Shown here one piece after another: positions 61,031-64,000 of a stretch of 64,000 nt of DNA (the first letter of the stretch is position 1; every line of letters starts with the position of its first letter). The stretch is from Leptospira bandrabouensis (GTDB taxonomy: Bacteria; Spirochaetota; Leptospiria; Leptospirales; Leptospiraceae). The position numbers and the translations under genes were made by a program. Location of the stretch: assembly GCF_004770905.1 (NCBI RefSeq), contig NZ_RQHT01000014.1, forward strand, positions 248,001 to 312,000, in the 5' to 3' direction. Below the pieces are notes generated by a model that saw nothing but the letters and a program-made list of their open reading frames with translations, ran no database searches and was not told where the DNA came from.

Positions 61031-61807
61031 TTACGAGAATATTTTTAATTCAAAATGAGTATTTTTTTTTAGTTCAGAGGGACTCAGGCCAAATGATCTA
61101 CGTAACACTCGATTAAAATGAGGCTGATCAAAAAAACCTCCTTCATAAGCAGCATTCATTAAATCTTTTTGTTCTATAAGAACTAAAATTGCTTTCTGTG
61201 TTTTTTTCCATAACTTATAACTTGAAAATGTAATTCCAGTCTCAGTACGAAATAAATGTCGAAATCTACTAGGAGACAGTTTTGTTATTTTAGAGATTTG
61301 GTTTAAAGTTAATTGGTCCAATTCATCTTGTTGAATGATCGATAAACTATCTCTGATTCGATTGTCGATATTACGTTGGTCTTTTAAAATAAACTTATCT
61401 TTTAGTAATTGAATGATTTTGTTTTTTGACTCAATTTGATTAGATTTTAGTTCTTTTTCAAAAAACAAAATATCTGAATTAGAAATAACATCCTTTAAAT
61501 CAAAGGCAGGATCACATTCTTGTGGATTAAAAACTACTTTATAAGACACCGCAAATAACAACGGATCTATCAATAAAATAATAAATCTTTCGTTTCCAAA
61601 ACTTGTTTCATGGCTGACTCCAGATGGAACCAAAGCTGCCTGTGAATAAAAGTTTTTTCCGTTTTTGCCTCTAAGTAAAAATGGTTTGTCTAAAGAAAAA
61701 CAAAACTGATGAAAAAAGTGACTATGACGTTTGGTGGCAAAGGATATTCCAGTATAGGCAGCCATTTCTTTCCAAATATAAAAACTTGATTTCTCTTTAG
61801 TCTCCAT
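61031..61807 (-). CDS. AraC-family transcriptional regulator
   Basis: 258 residues. N-terminal cupin-like sensor domain (HSHFFHQFCFSLDKPFLLRG ... ALVPSGVSHETSFG) with His residues, then a C-terminal AraC double HTH (about 155-258: LTLNQISKITKLSPSRFRHLFRTETGITFSSYKLWKKTQKAILVL ... NAAYEGGFFDQPHFNRVLRRSFGLSPSEL). 6 bp after the FMN reductase gene, likely controlling it. Confidence 0.92.
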   Translation of the reverse strand: METKEKSSFYIWKEMAAYTGISFATKRHSHFFHQFCFSLDKPFLLRGKNGKNFYSQAALVPSGVSHETSFGNERFIILLIDPLLFAVSYKVVFNPQECDPAFDLKDVISNSDILFFEKELKSNQIESKNKIIQLLKDKFILKDQRNIDNRIRDSLSIIQQDELDQLTLNQISKITKLSPSRFRHLFRTETGITFSSYKLWKKTQKAILVLIEQKDLMNAAYEGGFFDQPHFNRVLRRSFGLSPSELKKNTHFELKIFS

Positions 61808-61813
61808 ATAAGT

Positions 61814-62365
61814 TCAATCTGACGAATTCATTTTCAATGAATCAATAAATTGAACCATTAGATCCTTTACTGATTGTTTTGTAACTTCATCAGTAATTTC
61901 GCCATCAACAGAAACCTTTCCTTTCACTCCTGAAATTAACAAACTTGTTTTTTCCGATAACTTAGCACCAATGGTTTTTAAGACCAATAATAAAGATTCG
62001 TGTGCCTTCTCACCAACAGATGCTGCTGTGATGAGTGCCACTGGTTTATCTGTAAACACAACCGACGAAACGGCCCATTCCAATGCATTTTTCAAAACTC
62101 CAGGCATGCTAAATACATATTCGGGAGAACATAGTAAAATTCCATCAGCGTTTTCGATTTCCTTTAAAAAACTTTTTACTATTTCCGGAATATCTGAATC
62201 TGAAATACCAGAAGCAAAAAAAGGAAAATTGGATATTTGGTCATAAATTACTATTTCACAATCTTTTGAGTATTCAGCTTTTAAAGTTTGTAAGATCTTT
62301 TTATTGTAAGAGGAAAAACTAATTCCACCTGATATAGCTAGAATTTTTGGTTTTGATTGTAACAT
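61814..62365 (-). CDS. NADPH-dependent FMN reductase-like flavoprotein
   Basis: 183 residues. ILAISGGISFSSYNKKIL (FMN phosphate loop), ADGILLCSPEYVFSMPGVLKNALEWAVSS (S-P-E-Y and P-G-x-L-K-N-x-x-D-W family motifs, with E for D). Flavodoxin fold; azoreductase or chromate-reducing relatives exist. Between the 62372 gene (6-bp gap) and AraC. Confidence 0.9.
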   Translation of the reverse strand: MLQSKPKILAISGGISFSSYNKKILQTLKAEYSKDCEIVIYDQISNFPFFASGISDSDIPEIVKSFLKEIENADGILLCSPEYVFSMPGVLKNALEWAVSSVVFTDKPVALITAASVGEKAHESLLLVLKTIGAKLSEKTSLLISGVKGKVSVDGEITDEVTKQSVKDLMVQFIDSLKMNSSD

Positions 62366-62371
62366 AATTGA

Positions 62372-64000
62372 TTAAATAGAAATTCCCATAATTCTTTTAG
62401 TTCCATCCACCTCTTTGCTATAAGAAAATAATTTTAAAATAGAAAACTTTTCATATCCGTTGTCTTCCGTTTGGTATTCCCAAAGCCAACCCCACAAACT
62501 ACCTCTCTTTATATAACCCCGTTCAATCTCTGTTTTTTCCTGATACAAAACACCAAGCAGTACATAGGTGGAATATTGATTGTCTGTTTTAGTTTTATTA
62601 TGGTAGTAACCTACTCCAGCTAACATTACCTCCGTTTTTTCTTCTTCCGAATCAAAAAGATAATATAAAAATGGACCATACATTCGAGATTTTTCTTTCT
62701 CTGCATCTGCGAATCTTACGATAGGAAAAAAATTAAAAGTTGTTTGATGAGATCGATTATCGTAACCTAACCACATAAATGTCATTCTATCAATTTCCGA
62801 TTTTCTTTTTTCAAAGCCCCATAATAAACCACCCAAACTTCTGAACCTATAATCAACTTCTGAATTCTCTGACTCAATTAAATATAAAAAATTATAATAA
62901 TGGCCTTTTCGATCCCATTTATAATAATTTAACAAGGTAAAGGTCGTAAATTCTTCTCCACTCCAATCATTAAAAGACAAAGGGATTACTGAAAAACTTG
63001 TGTTTGTTTTATAAAAAGGAAAAATCAGAAGGTGAGAAAGTTTTTTATCATATTCTAACGGAATTGCTGGTTTCGTTTTTGAATTAAGATTTAAATCTTG
63101 TTCTTTATACCATTCCCAATCTATAAACCAAAACAAGTTTGTTCTTGCCCTACTCTCTCGAGAATTTCGATAAAAAAATGGAGTTATCCATACAGTATGT
63201 TCTCTTTCTGAATGCGAAAATTGCTTATCCTCATAAGAAATCCATAAGGGCCAAAACAAAAATTCAGTCAGATTAGAAGCTAGACCTATTTTTTGATGAT
63301 AAATAGAAAACAAGGTATAAGTATTGTTAATTTTATTTTTATCATTTATTTCCTTCTTATGGATATAAAAAGGAAGAATCCGATGACCAGAACCAATATC
63401 TGATTCATATATATTTATAAAAGGCCAAAAATAGGATCGTTCTTTATGATTATTCTCTTTCTTATCTTCAGTAAGATAAAAATTCAAAAGATAAACACGA
63501 AATTCGGAATCTTTGTCTTTCTGTTTACCATAGATGGGAAAAAGTATTTTATACTCTAAATCTTCCGTTTGGTAACTAAACCAAATAGGAAAAAAAGGTG
63601 GTAACAAAACTACATTATCGTTAGAAGCTTCGTCCCATGTAAACCAAGCAAGTGGCAACAAACGAATATGTCTTTTAGAATCCGCTTTCTCATACGAAAA
63701 AATTCCAAAGAATAATTGGTAACCGATAAAATTTTCACTACTGTCACGATTGAATTCTCTTTTTTTGATCAGTTTTGGATCGTTTAATCCAGCAGGATTT
63801 GTTTTTTTAAATTGGTCACCTCCATTCAGAACCTTGGTTCTTTGTGAATACCCAACTAAATTATACAGGATTCCAAAGTCAAAATCAACGTACATACTCC
63901 CATCGTTAGATGCAATATTTACATTGGCTGAATTTGTTTTCGTATACCACAATAGATTAATGTGATAGTCTCCTGCCACATCCGCATAATTAAGATAAAA
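62372..64000 (-). CDS. Large aromatic-rich repeat protein, 5' partial at window edge
   Basis: At least 535 residues. A GTG at 63979 could be read as start, but the frame is open to the window edge (NYAD precedes it), so the gene is 5'-partial. Repeated units with WPLW/LFPFY/WITPFF-type motifs every 40-60 residues (LLPLAWFTWDE, LLPPFFPIWFSY, ILFPIYGKQKD, FFPIVRFAD, LFWPLWISYED) suggest a repeated beta-strand protein, possibly outer-membrane beta-barrel-like. I know leptospiral proteins of this look but no function. Confidence 0.6.
   Translation of the reverse strand, partial: FYLNYADVAGDYHINLLWYTKTNSANVNIASNDGSMYVDFDFGILYNLVGYSQRTKVLNGGDQFKKTNPAGLNDPKLIKKREFNRDSSENFIGYQLFFGIFSYEKADSKRHIRLLPLAWFTWDEASNDNVVLLPPFFPIWFSYQTEDLEYKILFPIYGKQKDKDSEFRVYLLNFYLTEDKKENNHKERSYFWPFINIYESDIGSGHRILPFYIHKKEINDKNKINNTYTLFSIYHQKIGLASNLTEFLFWPLWISYEDKQFSHSEREHTVWITPFFYRNSRESRARTNLFWFIDWEWYKEQDLNLNSKTKPAIPLEYDKKLSHLLIFPFYKTNTSFSVIPLSFNDWSGEEFTTFTLLNYYKWDRKGHYYNFLYLIESENSEVDYRFRSLGGLLWGFEKRKSEIDRMTFMWLGYDNRSHQTTFNFFPIVRFADAEKEKSRMYGPFLYYLFDSEEEKTEVMLAGVGYYHNKTKTDNQYSTYVLLGVLYQEKTEIERGYIKRGSLWGWLWEYQTEDNGYEKFSILKLFSYSKEVDGTKRIMGISI

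Overview
The window looks like chromosome from a spirochaete of the genus Leptospira. I infer this from gene content, not from a marker gene. The signs are low G+C, many short lipoproteins with spirochaetal lipoboxes, 7TMR-DISM receptors and GAF-rich class III cyclases, a pair of DUF1554 lipoproteins, a half-length transketolase subunit, and a heme oxygenase behind a Fur-like box. Species cannot be fixed. No rRNA, insertion sequence, prophage or CRISPR array was seen. There are two tRNAs (Thr-TGT and Tyr-GTA).

Layout. 0-3.6 kb: a PiT-like transporter, a heme oxygenase with a Fur-like operator, an MFS transporter and a small lipoprotein. 4.4-7.9 kb: a tightly packed operon of a WYL regulator, a DUF2779 nuclease whose N-terminal PD-(D/E)XK site looks degenerate, and an HSL-type esterase. 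8-15 kb: housekeeping and metabolic genes (UMF1 transporter, BFD ferredoxin with RibD-C reductase, DoxX, LpxD, MazG); lpxD has a hairpin that occludes its ribosome binding site. 15-20 kb (minus strand): a four-gene overlapping operon of a ClC chloride channel/transporter, a retropepsin-like protease, a 7TM protein with an inactive transglutaminase domain, and an ATP-grasp protein. This is a plausible osmotic-stress system. 20-26 kb: a Thr-rich lipoprotein, a 7TMR histidine kinase, polyprenyl synthase, a SirB1-like protein and the transketolase N-terminal subunit.

26.2-29.4 kb is the accessory region. After the two tRNAs comes a G+C-rich, hairpin-rich segment ending in a 14-bp copy of the tRNA-Tyr 3' end. 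Next are an MNT-HEPN pair and four small Cys-containing lipoprotein genes, bracketed by 37-bp direct repeats (32/37 identical). 29.4-36.7 kb: a TPR-like protein, a PBP1A with an N-terminal zinc ribbon, ChaN-like protein, exported glutathione peroxidase, nucleosidase, and a spore-photoproduct-lyase-like radical SAM protein that lacks the family's H-donor cysteine.

36.8-48.1 kb is the most interesting block. A 7TMR/GAF receptor with a dead cyclase domain is translationally coupled to a GAF adenylate cyclase with an intact active site. These are followed by a membrane-anchored LuxR-type regulator, an SH3/M23 wall hydrolase, an exported ankyrin protein and two stand-alone cyclic-nucleotide-binding proteins. 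A 16-bp motif (15/16 identical) lies in front of both the pseudocyclase and the LuxR gene. I propose a cAMP circuit linked to the cell envelope.

48-64 kb: an SDR-esterase-lipoprotein-AlkC operon, an MBL-fold hydrolase and a divergent MarR regulator sharing two operator-like dyads, a THI5-like/histidine kinase fusion, a PadR-hydrolase-quinone reductase operon behind a perfect 17-bp inverted repeat, two DUF1554 lipoproteins, a DUF3703 protein, AraC, an FMN reductase and a large aromatic-rich protein running off the right edge.
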